Counted from the first letter of the stretch, positions 7,963-16,828 are shown. The stretch is DNA of 64,000 bases from Galbibacter sp038433465 (GCF_038433465.1 NZ_JAESVF010000004.1:124001-188000), one strand, 5' to 3'. The notes: a model not told the origin generated them from the letters alone. A program made the numbers and translations.

Positions 7963-9104
7963 TACAAACAGCCAAGCGTTTGCAGAGTGTAGAAGAGTAT
8001 TACTTTTCTAAAAAATTAAGAGAAGTTCGCGGTTTGATTACTGACGGAAAACCAATCATCAATATGGGGATTGGAAGTCCAGATTTGGCACCTTCCGAAG
8101 AAGTGTTACAGGCGTTAATTGCCTCGCTTCAAGATGAAAAAGCACATCAGTACCAAAGTTATCAAGGCTTGCCAGAACTTCGAACTGCAGCTGCAAATTT
8201 TTATCAAACGCATTTTAATGTCGAGATTGATAGCGTTACAGAAGTGTTGCCGTTAATGGGGTCGAAAGAAGGAATTATGCACATTAGTATGGCTTTTTTA
8301 AACGAAGGCGATGAGGTGCTTATTCCAAATCCAGGGTATCCAACATACACTTCGGTTACTAAGTTGGTTGGGGCAACGCCTGTGTATTACGACTTAACAG
8401 AAGATGGAAATTGGCTGCCAAATATCGAAGCTTTAGAAGCTACCGATTTGTCAAAGGTAAAACTCATGTGGCTTAGTTACCCACACATGCCAACAGGAGC
8501 AAGTGCTTCGAAGGCAGTTTTTGAAAACTTGATAGCTTTTGCTATGCGTCATGATATTTTATTGGTGAACGACAATCCGTATAGTTTTGTGCTGAACAAC
8601 AACCAATTGAGTATCCTTGAAATTGAAGGTGCTAAAGAGGTGGCTTTAGAACTGAATTCGCTTAGTAAAACTTTTAATATGGCTGGGTGGCGCGTAGGTT
8701 TTGTATTTGGAAGTGCTACGCATATCGATGCAGTTTTAAAAGTGAAAAGCAATATGGATAGCGGGATGTTTTACGGACTTCAAAAGGGTGCTATAAAAGC
8801 GTTGGCTTCTTCAAAAAATTGGTATGAGCAACTCAATGAAGTGTATGCAAAACGGAGAGCATTAATTTTTCAGTTGGCCGATAAATTAAATTGTACTTAC
8901 GACAAAAATGCATCAGGGATGTTTGTGTGGGCAAAATTACCAGTAGGCGTAGCTTCCGCAGAAAAATTTATAGATGATATTTTATACGATAAAAGTATTT
9001 TTTTAACTCCAGGAACCATTTTTGGAAGTAATGGAGAAGGATACATTCGGTTTTCACTGTGCGTGAAAGAAGCACAAATTGAGGAAGCTATAACAAGGTT
9101 TTAA
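7959..9104 (+). CDS. Class I/II PLP-dependent aminotransferase (aromatic/aspartate type)
   Basis: It probably transaminates phenylpyruvate or hydroxyphenylpyruvate (or prephenate) with glutamate in this operon. The 381-residue protein shows the PLP Lys in SLSKTFNMAGWR (Lys237) and the DNPY segment (205-208) that contacts the cofactor. One oddity is the position usually occupied by Asn in the NPTG motif, which here reads HMPTG (residues 176-180). This appears to be a variant rather than damage, since the rest of the fold is intact. The exact substrate cannot be told from sequence, but the context argues for aromatic 2-oxo acids. Confidence 0.82.
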   Translation: MIQTAKRLQSVEEYYFSKKLREVRGLITDGKPIINMGIGSPDLAPSEEVLQALIASLQDEKAHQYQSYQGLPELRTAAANFYQTHFNVEIDSVTEVLPLMGSKEGIMHISMAFLNEGDEVLIPNPGYPTYTSVTKLVGATPVYYDLTEDGNWLPNIEALEATDLSKVKLMWLSYPHMPTGASASKAVFENLIAFAMRHDILLVNDNPYSFVLNNNQLSILEIEGAKEVALELNSLSKTFNMAGWRVGFVFGSATHIDAVLKVKSNMDSGMFYGLQKGAIKALASSKNWYEQLNEVYAKRRALIFQLADKLNCTYDKNASGMFVWAKLPVGVASAEKFIDDILYDKSIFLTPGTIFGSNGEGYIRFSLCVKEAQIEEAITRF

Positions 9105-9186
9105 AATAGTTAAGAGAAAAGGAAGAATTAAAGTGGTTTGCATTTTTACTGAAGTGTAAACCAAACTTTGAAAATAAAAATTCAAA

Positions 9187-10047
9187 ATGAAAGTATTTGT
9201 AATAGGGTTAGGGCTCATAGGCGGATCGATGGCGATGGATATAAAAGCCACTAACAAAAATGCAAAAGTTGTTGGTTTTGATGCAAATGAAAACCACATG
9301 CAAGAGGCGTTACAACTAGGGTTTATTGATGAAGTGGGTGTTTTTGAGGATGTTAAAAATGCCGATGTTGTAATTGTTTCTGTGCCTGTAAATGCTGCCA
9401 TTAGTGTGGTTTCTAGTGTTTTGGACATCGTAAAAGACGATACTTTGGTTTTTGATGTAGGCTCTACAAAAGCGCATATTTGTAATGCGTTGGAGAATCA
9501 TCCGAAGCGAAGAAATTTTTTGGCAACGCATCCAATAGCGGGAACAGAATTTTCTGGACCAAAGGCTGCTATTAGAAATTTGTATGCCGATAAAACAAAT
9601 ATTATTTGCGAGGTCGAAAAAACGGCTTTTAAGTTGCAAGAACGTGCTTTTTCAATCTTTAACGATTTAGGAATGCGCATTCGATACATGGAGCCAAAAG
9701 CACACGACAGACATATTGCGTATGTATCGCACTTATCGCATATCAGTTCGTTTATGCTTGGGAAAACAGTAATCGAAAAGGAAAAAAACGAACGCGATAT
9801 TTTTGATATGGCTGGCAGTGGATTTGAGAGTACAGTGCGTCTGGCAAAAAGTTCGCCAGCAATGTGGAGTCCTATTTTCGAGCACAACAAAGAAAATGTA
9901 ATGGAAACATTAGATGAATACATTGCCAATCTTCAGAAATTTAGACAATTGATGGAAGAAGATAATTTTGAGGCTATTTATCAAGAAATGGCAGCAACCA
10001 ATAGAATTAAAGAAATATTAAAAGGAATTTCAATCAAAACTTCATAA
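9187..10047 (+). CDS. tyrA: Prephenate dehydrogenase
   Basis: The enzyme oxidatively decarboxylates prephenate to 4-hydroxyphenylpyruvate using NAD(P), on the Tyr branch. The 286-residue product has the N-terminal dinucleotide-binding motif GLGLIGGS (residues 7-14), VFDVGSTK (about 88-95) and the catalytic THPIAGTE segment (114-121, His115). A helical dimerisation half follows. No ACT domain is present, so feedback control may lie elsewhere. It sits third in the aromatic operon, 82 bases after the aminotransferase and 13 bases before the DAHP synthase gene. Confidence 0.92.
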   Translation: MKVFVIGLGLIGGSMAMDIKATNKNAKVVGFDANENHMQEALQLGFIDEVGVFEDVKNADVVIVSVPVNAAISVVSSVLDIVKDDTLVFDVGSTKAHICNALENHPKRRNFLATHPIAGTEFSGPKAAIRNLYADKTNIICEVEKTAFKLQERAFSIFNDLGMRIRYMEPKAHDRHIAYVSHLSHISSFMLGKTVIEKEKNERDIFDMAGSGFESTVRLAKSSPAMWSPIFEHNKENVMETLDEYIANLQKFRQLMEEDNFEAIYQEMAATNRIKEILKGISIKTS

Positions 10048-10060
10048 GTAAAAATTAAAA

Positions 10061-11143
10061 ATGGAAAATTCAGCAGGATTAAGAACATGGTTAGATGAGA
10101 TGAACTTAGATCATCCGCTTGTAATTGCAGGTCCATGTAGCGCAGAAACAGAAGAACAAGTATTAAAAATTGCTCACGAGCTAAAGGACACCGACGTAAA
10201 TTACTACCGTGCAGGAATTTGGAAGCCAAGAACTCGCCCAGGAAATTTTGAGGGTGTTGGAGCTATTGGATTAGAGTGGCTTAAAAAAGTAAAAGAAGAA
10301 ACCGGACTTAAAACCGCAACAGAAGTTGCCAACAGAGCACATGTAGAATTGGCGCTGGAGAACGATGTAGATTTATTGTGGATTGGAGCGCGCTCGACTG
10401 TGAGTCCGTTTATTATTCAAGAAATTGCAGATGCTCTTGAGGGTACCGACAAAATTGTGTTGGTAAAAAATCCTGTAAATCCAGACCTTTCTTTATGGTT
10501 GGGTGGTGTTGAGCGTTTGTACAGTAAAAACATTAAAAATTTAGGAGTTATCCATAGAGGGTTTTCTACTTACGAAAAGTCAAAATACCGTAACAATCCA
10601 GAGTGGCAATTGGCAATCGAACTTCAAAATAAGTTCCCAGATTTACCATTAATTTTAGATCCTTCGCATATTACAGGAAACAGAGAAATGATTTTTGATG
10701 TTTCGCAAACTGCACTTGATTTAAACTACGATGGATTAATGATAGAAACACACTGTACGCCAGATAAAGCGTGGAGTGATGCAGCGCAACAAGTAACGCC
10801 AGAAACGTTAAAACAAATTATGCGCGATTTAAAAATTAGAAAAGAAACAGACGAAGAGGCCGATTACAACAGCAAACTAACAAATTGCAGAGCACAAATA
10901 GATGTGATTGATAATTCGTTGGTAGAAATGTTAGGTAAGCGTATGAAAGTTTCTGATGAGATTGGAAAACTTAAAAAATCGCGTAACGTAGCTGTTCTTC
11001 AGTCTAAAAGATGGAACGAGATTTTAGGGAAAATGATTATGGATGGAGAAGAAAAAGGATTGAGTGAAGAATTCATCTTACGTATCTTTAAAGCAATTCA
11101 CCAAGAATCTATCAACCACCAAGAAAAGGTTGTTAAAGGATAA
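10061..11143 (+). CDS. Bifunctional DAHP synthase (type I-beta) / chorismate mutase type II
   Basis: This gene supplies both the entry step of the shikimate pathway (PEP + erythrose-4-phosphate to DAHP) and chorismate to prephenate. The N-terminal domain (about residues 15-255) has AGPCSAETEEQ, the KPRTRPGNFEG loop, RGFSTYEKSKYRNNP and DPSHITGNR with metal-binding residues. The C-terminal domain (about 270-360) is an AroQ helical chorismate mutase beginning LTNCRAQIDVIDNSLVEMLGKRM. The fusion is a known arrangement in Bacteroidota and complements the mutase-less prephenate dehydratase and dehydrogenase encoded just upstream. Confidence 0.93.
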   Translation: MENSAGLRTWLDEMNLDHPLVIAGPCSAETEEQVLKIAHELKDTDVNYYRAGIWKPRTRPGNFEGVGAIGLEWLKKVKEETGLKTATEVANRAHVELALENDVDLLWIGARSTVSPFIIQEIADALEGTDKIVLVKNPVNPDLSLWLGGVERLYSKNIKNLGVIHRGFSTYEKSKYRNNPEWQLAIELQNKFPDLPLILDPSHITGNREMIFDVSQTALDLNYDGLMIETHCTPDKAWSDAAQQVTPETLKQIMRDLKIRKETDEEADYNSKLTNCRAQIDVIDNSLVEMLGKRMKVSDEIGKLKKSRNVAVLQSKRWNEILGKMIMDGEEKGLSEEFILRIFKAIHQESINHQEKVVKG

Positions 11144-11147
11144 TTGG

Positions 11148-11226
11148 AAGTAAAGTAAAGAAGTCAAAAGTACAACCAGAAGCTTATCGCTAACTTCTAA
11201 ATTTGTATTTTTGACTTCTTACTTTT
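11148..11226. terminator. Long imperfect hairpin between the aromatic operon and rsgA
   Basis: The segment near 11150-11177 (containing GAAGTCAAAAGTACAA) is nearly the reverse complement of 11203-11226 (TTGTATTTTTGACTTC). This gives a stem of about 20 pairs with small mismatches. It can end the aromatic operon, and its 3' arm also contains the rsgA promoter element TATTTTTG. Confidence 0.5.
11206..11213 (+). promoter_or_regulatory. Promoter -7 element (TATTTTTG) for rsgA
   Basis: It matches TAnnTTTG and ends 17 bases before the rsgA ATG. It lies within the 3' arm of the preceding hairpin. Confidence 0.45.
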
Positions 11227-11230
11227 TAAT

Positions 11231-12178
11231 ATGACGGGAATTGTTTATAAATCTACAGGGAGTTGGTACAGTGTAAAAGCCGAAAATGGTAATTTTTACA
11301 ACTGTAGGATAAAGGGTAAATTTAGAATTCAAGGGATTAAAAGTACCAACCCGATTGCTGTTGGCGACGTGGTAGATTTTGATCTTGAAACCATTGGAGA
11401 CGAAACCATTGGGGTGATTCAAAACATTCACGATCGTAAAAATTACATTATCCGTAAATCGGTTAATCTTTCTAAACGAACACACATTATTGGGGCCAAT
11501 ATCGACAATGCTTTTTTGTTGGTTACACTCAATAATCCTACAACATTTACCGATTTCATTGATCGGTTTTTGGTAACTTCCGAAGCATATCATGTTACGC
11601 CAATTTTGCTTTTCAATAAAATAGATTCGTATAACGAAGAAGAATTGGGCGAAGTAAGGTATTTAAAGAGCATTTATGAGCATATCGGGTACCAATGTAT
11701 TGAAGTTTCAGCAATAACAGGGTTAAATATTGATACTGTAAAAACCTTAATGCAAGGGAAAACGAGTATTTTTTCGGGGCATTCTGGAGTAGGGAAATCA
11801 ACACTTATCAATACTATCGAGCCTAGTTTGGATTTAAAAACTTCAGCCATTTCCGAGCAACACAAACAAGGACAACATACCACAACTTTTGCAGAAATGT
11901 TTGATTTGAGTTTTGATGCTCGAATTATCGATACTCCTGGAATAAAAGGGTTTGGGATTGTAAACATGGAGAAATACGAAGTAGGCGATTATTTTCCTGA
12001 ATTTTTTAAGCTGAAAAGCGAATGTAAATTCAATAACTGTTTGCACATAGATGAACCAAAATGTGCTGTAAAAGATGCCTTAGAAAATAATGAAGTAGCA
12101 TGGAGTCGGTACAAAAGTTATGTGCAAATATTGGAAGGTGAAGAAGAAAATTACCGTACCGATATTTATGGTGATTAG
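11231..12178 (+). CDS. rsgA: Small ribosomal subunit biogenesis GTPase RsgA
   Basis: A late 30S maturation GTPase (315 aa). An N-terminal OB fold (about 1-65) is followed by a circularly permuted GTPase domain. The base-specificity motif NKID (about 129-132) comes before the P-loop GHSGVGKST (about 181-189) and DTPG (about 235-238), an order specific to this family. The C-terminal zinc-binding segment is visible as CKFNNCLHIDEPKC (about 260-273). The gene appears to have its own promoter rather than belonging to the aromatic operon. Confidence 0.93.
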   Translation: MTGIVYKSTGSWYSVKAENGNFYNCRIKGKFRIQGIKSTNPIAVGDVVDFDLETIGDETIGVIQNIHDRKNYIIRKSVNLSKRTHIIGANIDNAFLLVTLNNPTTFTDFIDRFLVTSEAYHVTPILLFNKIDSYNEEELGEVRYLKSIYEHIGYQCIEVSAITGLNIDTVKTLMQGKTSIFSGHSGVGKSTLINTIEPSLDLKTSAISEQHKQGQHTTTFAEMFDLSFDARIIDTPGIKGFGIVNMEKYEVGDYFPEFFKLKSECKFNNCLHIDEPKCAVKDALENNEVAWSRYKSYVQILEGEEENYRTDIYGD

Positions 12179-12246
12179 TATGTTTTCTGAACAGATTAAA
12201 AAAGTTTAAACAATATAGAATTGTTGTAAATTCAATTCATTAGAAA

Positions 12247-12699
12247 ATGCGTGTAGTTATACAAAGAGTTACAGAAGCAAGTGTAACCATAGAAGGGAAA
12301 GTAAAATCTGCAATAGAAAAAGGATTACTTATTTTATTAGGTATTGAAGACGCCGATACACAAGAAGATATCGATTGGCTGTGTCGAAAAATCGTTGGAT
12401 TACGAATTTTTAACGATGCTGAAGACGTTATGAATTTGTCTTTAAAAGACGTTGATGGCGATGCTATTGTGGTGAGTCAGTTTACGTTACACGCTTCTAC
12501 AAAAAAAGGAAACCGACCTTCGTATTTAAAAGCTGCCAAACCAAATGTGTCCATACCGCTGTATGAAGCATTTGTGAAAAAGCTAGAAGCAGAACTTGGG
12601 AAAACCGTTGGTACTGGGGAGTTTGGAGCAGATATGAAAGTTGCTTTACTAAATGATGGACCAGTTACAATAACCATCGATTCTAAAAATAAAGAATAA
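12247..12699 (+). CDS. dtd: D-aminoacyl-tRNA deacylase
   Basis: The enzyme removes D-amino acids (and glycine mischarged on Ala-tRNA) from tRNA, proofreading translation in the cytosol. The 150-residue length is typical. The start MRVVIQRVTEASV, the SQFTLHA motif (about residues 78-84) and the cross-subunit GPVT motif near the C-terminus (LLNDGPVTI) are all present. A MazG-like gene follows after one base, so they are almost certainly co-transcribed. Confidence 0.93.
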   Translation: MRVVIQRVTEASVTIEGKVKSAIEKGLLILLGIEDADTQEDIDWLCRKIVGLRIFNDAEDVMNLSLKDVDGDAIVVSQFTLHASTKKGNRPSYLKAAKPNVSIPLYEAFVKKLEAELGKTVGTGEFGADMKVALLNDGPVTITIDSKNKE

Positions 12700-12700
12700 A

Positions 12701-13027
12701 ATGAACATCAAAAACGCACAACTCGAAGTTGATAATTGGATAAAAGAACACGGAGTTCGCTATTTTAATGAGCTTACAAACATGGCGCAACTTACAGAAG
12801 AAGTAGGGGAAGTTGCACGAATTATTGCGCGTAGGTATGGGGAGCAAAGTGAGAAAGAAAGCGATAAAAATAAAGATTTAGGAGAAGAACTTGCCGATGT
12901 TGTGTTTGTGGTGTTGTGTTTGGCAAATCAAACAGGGATTGACTTACAAGCTTCATTTGATAAAAAAATGGGTATTAAAACCGAACGCGATCACGACAGG
13001 CATCATAACAATGAAAAGCTGAAATAA
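12701..13027 (+). CDS. MazG-like nucleotide pyrophosphohydrolase
   Basis: A 108-residue all-alpha NTP-PPase of the MazG superfamily. The metal-binding residues are visible as EEVGEVARII (about 29-38) and DLGEELADVVFVV (about 59-71). Such house-cleaning enzymes hydrolyse non-canonical NTPs to NMP and pyrophosphate; the substrate is not deducible. It starts one base after the dtd stop and is followed by aroA at 34 bases, which suggests one operon. Confidence 0.85.
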   Translation: MNIKNAQLEVDNWIKEHGVRYFNELTNMAQLTEEVGEVARIIARRYGEQSEKESDKNKDLGEELADVVFVVLCLANQTGIDLQASFDKKMGIKTERDHDRHHNNEKLK

Positions 13028-13061
13028 GCTAGCAGTTTCCACCAATCTAAAATTAAAAATA

Positions 13062-14285
13062 ATGAATGTGCTTTTATCTTCAAATCAAAGAAAAATACAT
13101 CAGCATATAACGATAACGGGTTCTAAAAGTGAAAGTAATCGAGCGTTACTTTTACAAGCTTTATTCCCTAATATTAAAATCGAAAACCTATCAAACTCTG
13201 ATGATTCTCAGGTTATGAGAAAAGGGTTGCAGGTACACAACGGTATTGTAGATATTCATCATGCGGGTACAGCAATGCGTTTTTTAACTGCTTTTTTTGC
13301 TACGCAAGAAGGTCGCGATGTGGTGCTAACGGGTTCGCAACGAATGACCGAGCGTCCAATACAAATTTTAGTTGATGCTTTACGTCAACTAGGGGCTGAT
13401 ATTTCTTATACGCAAAATGATGGTTTTCCGCCGTTAAAAATAAAAGGAAAGAAAATTACAAAGCACAAAGTGTCATTGGCAGCCAATGTTAGCAGTCAGT
13501 ATATTTCTGCTTTGTTGCTTGTTGCTCCAACTTTGGAAAACGGACTAGAACTTACTTTGGAAGGAAAAATTACTTCCGTTCCATATATAAAAATGACTTT
13601 GGCTTTGTTGGAGGAAATTGGAGTTTCGACAAGTTTTAATGGAAATGTAATTACTGTGAGCCCTGTAAAGGAAGTCGCAGCAAAAACTTTAGTGGTAGAA
13701 TCCGATTGGAGTTCGGCTTCCTATTTTTATAGCATCGCTGCTTTGGCTGAGGTTGGTTCCGAAATTTCGATTGCGAGTTACAAAGCCACAAGTTTGCAAG
13801 GCGATAGTGTGTTACAAGAAATCTATAAGCAATTTGGTGTAGAAACTTCTTTTAATAAAACAGTTGTTATACTTAAAAAAGTAAAAGAAATTCCGCAGGA
13901 AACAGTTATCAATATCGATTTATCTAACGCGCCAGATATCGCACAAACCATTGCAGTGAGTTGTTTTGGATTGGGATTGAAATGCGAACTTTCAGGACTT
14001 CATACGTTAAAAATTAAGGAAACCGACAGGTTAGAGGCCTTAAAAACCGAACTCACAAAATTGGGAGCTTCAATTTCGGTAACAGATAAAGAGCTGTTTT
14101 TAAATCCTTCAGAAGTAATAAAAGAGAAAATAGCGATCGATACCTACAACGATCATCGTATGGCAATGGCTTTTGCACCTTTGGCGTTACGTGTTCCAAT
14201 TGTAATTAACGATGCTGAGGTGGTTTCAAAATCGTATCCAGATTTTTGGAAAGACATGGAATCTGTAGGAATAAAAGTTGAATAG
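13062..14285 (+). CDS. aroA: 3-phosphoshikimate 1-carboxyvinyltransferase (EPSP synthase)
   Basis: The enzyme joins shikimate-3-phosphate and PEP to give EPSP, the sixth step to chorismate. The 407-residue product is slightly shorter than the E. coli enzyme, as usual in Bacteroidota. Visible parts are SKSESNRALLLQAL (about 21-34), HAGTAMRFLTAFF (about 69-81) with the TGSQRMTERPI segment after it, and the C-terminal NDHRMAMAFAPLAL. Its product route feeds the aromatic operon 3 kb upstream on the same strand, although other genes intervene. Confidence 0.93.
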   Translation: MNVLLSSNQRKIHQHITITGSKSESNRALLLQALFPNIKIENLSNSDDSQVMRKGLQVHNGIVDIHHAGTAMRFLTAFFATQEGRDVVLTGSQRMTERPIQILVDALRQLGADISYTQNDGFPPLKIKGKKITKHKVSLAANVSSQYISALLLVAPTLENGLELTLEGKITSVPYIKMTLALLEEIGVSTSFNGNVITVSPVKEVAAKTLVVESDWSSASYFYSIAALAEVGSEISIASYKATSLQGDSVLQEIYKQFGVETSFNKTVVILKKVKEIPQETVINIDLSNAPDIAQTIAVSCFGLGLKCELSGLHTLKIKETDRLEALKTELTKLGASISVTDKELFLNPSEVIKEKIAIDTYNDHRMAMAFAPLALRVPIVINDAEVVSKSYPDFWKDMESVGIKVE

Positions 14286-14328
14286 AAGCTTCTAATTCCT
14301 TGAAAATAAGAAATAATTCGGCTTTTAC

Positions 14329-14360
14329 TTGACAACCCCTATCTCCATATTGTATATTTG
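14329..14360 (+). promoter_or_regulatory. Canonical Bacteroidota promoter upstream of queA
   Basis: TTG at 14329-14331 and TATATTTG at 14353-14360 with a 21-base spacer fit the -33/-7 pattern well. Transcription would begin near 14366, leaving a leader of about 180 bases before queA. Confidence 0.65.
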
Positions 14361-14365
14361 CACTT

Positions 14366-14545
14366 CGCAAAAAATATAATTGTAGAAAAAGACTGTTATC
14401 AGTTTGATTTCTTATAATTTAAAACAGATTTGAATCTAAAAAAGCATTTATTATAAACACCGATTTCTCTAGAATTTTACAATTTTATTGAATATCGGTT
14501 TTTCTTTTGCTCGGTTTTAGGTTCTACGATAAAAAATAGAGATAC
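14366..14545 (+). promoter_or_regulatory. Long 5' leader of queA
   Basis: About 180 untranslated bases. They contain a possible attenuator-like stem, ACCGAT near 14460 with ATCGGT near 14495, followed by TTTTTCTTTT. I cannot match it to a known riboswitch class, including preQ1. Confidence 0.35.
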
Positions 14546-15595
14546 ATGAAATTATCACATTTTAATTTTGAACTTCCAAAAGAATTATTAGCCGAATATC
14601 CATCAGAGCATAGAGATGAAGCTCGTTTGATGGTACTTCATAGAAAAGAACAAAAAATTGAACACAAATTGTTCAAAGATTTGATTGATTATTTTGATGA
14701 AGGCGATGTGATGGTACTTAATAATACCAAAGTTTTTCCTGCAAGACTTTTTGGAAACAAAGAAAAAACTGGAGCGCGTATCGAGGTTTTCTTGTTGAGA
14801 GAATTAAATGAAGAACAACGTCTTTGGGATGTGTTGGTAGATCCTGCAAGAAAAATTAGAATTGGTAATAAATTATACTTTGGAGACGACGAAAGTTTGG
14901 TTGCTGAAGTGATTGATAATACAACTTCTAGGGGGCGTACACTACGTTTCTTGTACGATGGATCGTATGAAGAATTCAGAAAAAAATTGAATGATTTAGG
15001 AGAAACACCACTTCCAAAATACATCAAAAGAGAAGTTGAAGAGTCTGATGAGGAGCGTTACCAAACTATTTACGCAAAAGAAGAAGGCGCTGTAGCTGCA
15101 CCAACTGCAGGTTTACACTTTTCGAAACACCTTTTGAAGCGTTTGGAAATTAAAGGAATTGATTTTGCTGAGTTAACACTTCACGTTGGTTTAGGAACTT
15201 TTAACCCAGTTGAGGTTGAAGATTTATCGAAGCATAAAATGGATAGCGAAGAGTTATACATTAACGAAAGAGCTGCACAAGTGGTTAACAACGCAAAAGC
15301 AAACAAGCGTAAAGTTTGTGCTATTGGGACTACTGTAATGCGTGGTTTGGAAAGTTCGGTTTCTTCAGATCATAAATTAAATCCGTATGAAGGATGGACA
15401 AACAAATTCATTTTCCCTCCTTACGATTTTAGTATTGCCAACTGTATGGTAACTAATTTCCACACGCCAAAATCTACTTTGTTAATGATGATTTCTGCTT
15501 TTGCAGGACACGATTTTATGATGAAAGCATACAAAGAAGCGGTAAAAGAAGGGTACAAATTTTACTCTTACGGAGACGCAATGCTTATTTTATAA
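14546..15595 (+). CDS. queA: S-adenosylmethionine:tRNA ribosyltransferase-isomerase
   Basis: The enzyme transfers and isomerises the ribosyl moiety of SAM onto 7-aminomethyl-7-deazaguanine in tRNA, making epoxyqueuosine. The 349-residue length is normal. Conserved parts include FELPKELLAEYPSEHRDEARLMV (its first 20 residues are diagnostic), the VLNNTKVFPARL segment (about 57-68), GAVAAPTAGLHFS (about 178-190), LHVGLGTFNPV and FHTPKSTLLMMISAF near the C-terminus. A clear terminator follows. Confidence 0.94.
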   Translation: MKLSHFNFELPKELLAEYPSEHRDEARLMVLHRKEQKIEHKLFKDLIDYFDEGDVMVLNNTKVFPARLFGNKEKTGARIEVFLLRELNEEQRLWDVLVDPARKIRIGNKLYFGDDESLVAEVIDNTTSRGRTLRFLYDGSYEEFRKKLNDLGETPLPKYIKREVEESDEERYQTIYAKEEGAVAAPTAGLHFSKHLLKRLEIKGIDFAELTLHVGLGTFNPVEVEDLSKHKMDSEELYINERAAQVVNNAKANKRKVCAIGTTVMRGLESSVSSDHKLNPYEGWTNKFIFPPYDFSIANCMVTNFHTPKSTLLMMISAFAGHDFMMKAYKEAVKEGYKFYSYGDAMLIL

Positions 15596-15615
15596 GAAAG
15601 AAATTTTCACAAATA

Positions 15616-15646
15616 GGAGTCCTGTTCAATACGAGCAGGACTTTTT
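15616..15646 (+). terminator. Rho-independent terminator after queA
   Basis: Arms AGTCCTG and CAGGACT with an 11-base loop, followed by TTTTTCTG. Confidence 0.75.
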
Positions 15647-15710
15647 CTGTTTTTTATATGAATGTGTTTTCTCGGTAATTGAAACCATTCGATAATCTTA
15701 AATCAAAACG

Positions 15711-15718
15711 TATCTTTG
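15711..15718 (+). promoter_or_regulatory. Promoter -7 element (TATCTTTG) for rlmN
   Basis: A perfect TAnnTTTG match that ends only 4 bases before the rlmN ATG. Transcription would start at or within a base or two of the start codon, so the mRNA may be leaderless. Confidence 0.6.
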
Positions 15719-15722
15719 CACT

Positions 15723-16763
15723 ATGCAAACAGCAAAAAAAGATATACGCGCATTAACAAAAGATCAACTTCGAGACTTTTTTGTATCTCAAGGAGATAAG
15801 GCTTTCCGCGGAAACCAAGTGTATGAGTGGTTATGGGGAAAGGCAGCCTATTCTTTTGAAGAAATGACAAATATTTCGAAGGAAACTCGACAAATGTTGG
15901 AAGATAATTTTGTAATCAACCACATAAAAGTCGATCAAATGCAGCGTAGTAGCGACGGAACCATAAAAAATGCGGTGCGTTTGCATGACGATTTGGTGGT
16001 AGAGTCGGTTTTAATTCCCACATCAACTCGAACTACTGCATGTGTTTCAAGTCAGGTAGGATGTAGTTTAGACTGTAAATTTTGTGCGACTGCAAAGTTA
16101 AAACGTATGCGAAATTTAAATCCAGACGAAATTTACGACCAAGTTGTAGCGATTGATAACGAAAGCCGTTTGTATTTTGATAAGCCACTTTCCAATATTG
16201 TTTTTATGGGAATGGGTGAGCCTTTGATGAATTATAATAATGTTTTGGCAGCTATCGAAAAAATCACTTCTTCTGAAGGACTTGGGATGTCGCCTAGGCG
16301 AATTACAGTTTCAACATCTGGAGTGCCAAAAATGATTAAAAAAATGGCCGATACCGATGTGAAATTCAAATTGGCTGTTTCGCTACATTCAGCAATCGAT
16401 GAGGTGCGAACTTCAATAATGCCTTTTAATGCTACATTTCCGTTAGCCGATTTAAGAGAGGCACTTCAGTATTGGTATGAAAAAACAAAAAGTAGAATTA
16501 CGTACGAGTATGTTGTTTGGAAAGGTGTAAATGATACCCGAAAAGATGTTGATGCACTCGTTAAGTTTTGCAAATTTGCACCTTCAAAAGTTAATATCAT
16601 AGAATACAACCCCATAGGAGATGATGCATTTAAGCAGGCCGATAACGGTGCTATAGAAATGTATCAACAGGTGTTAGAGCAAAACGGAATTACCGTTACT
16701 GTAAGACGTTCAAGAGGTAAAGATATTGATGCCGCTTGCGGACAATTGGCAAACAAAGCCTAG
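15723..16763 (+). CDS. rlmN: Dual-specificity 23S rRNA / tRNA adenine C2 methyltransferase RlmN
   Basis: A radical-SAM enzyme that methylates A2503 of 23S rRNA and A37 of some tRNAs. The 346-residue protein carries the [4Fe-4S] motif CSLDCKFCATAKL (about residues 115-127) and GMGEPLMNYNNV (about 164-175). The C-terminal catalytic Cys lies in DIDAACGQLA. Length and order agree with the family. Confidence 0.95.
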   Translation: MQTAKKDIRALTKDQLRDFFVSQGDKAFRGNQVYEWLWGKAAYSFEEMTNISKETRQMLEDNFVINHIKVDQMQRSSDGTIKNAVRLHDDLVVESVLIPTSTRTTACVSSQVGCSLDCKFCATAKLKRMRNLNPDEIYDQVVAIDNESRLYFDKPLSNIVFMGMGEPLMNYNNVLAAIEKITSSEGLGMSPRRITVSTSGVPKMIKKMADTDVKFKLAVSLHSAIDEVRTSIMPFNATFPLADLREALQYWYEKTKSRITYEYVVWKGVNDTRKDVDALVKFCKFAPSKVNIIEYNPIGDDAFKQADNGAIEMYQQVLEQNGITVTVRRSRGKDIDAACGQLANKA

Positions 16764-16812
16764 CAAAATCCAAAAATATACATGCGGAATTTATTTGATT
16801 GTAGAATAATAC

Positions 16813-16820
16813 TATCTTTA
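16813..16820 (+). promoter_or_regulatory. Promoter -7 element (TATCTTTA) for the polyprenyl synthase
   Basis: It differs from TAnnTTTG only in the last base and lies 9 bases before the ATG. Confidence 0.4.
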
Positions 16821-16828
16821 CGCTCGCA

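Noticed and set aside
14366..14545. preQ1 riboswitch before queA
   Set aside because: I could not find the preQ1 pseudoknot layout. Only a weak stem and a T-rich stretch are visible.
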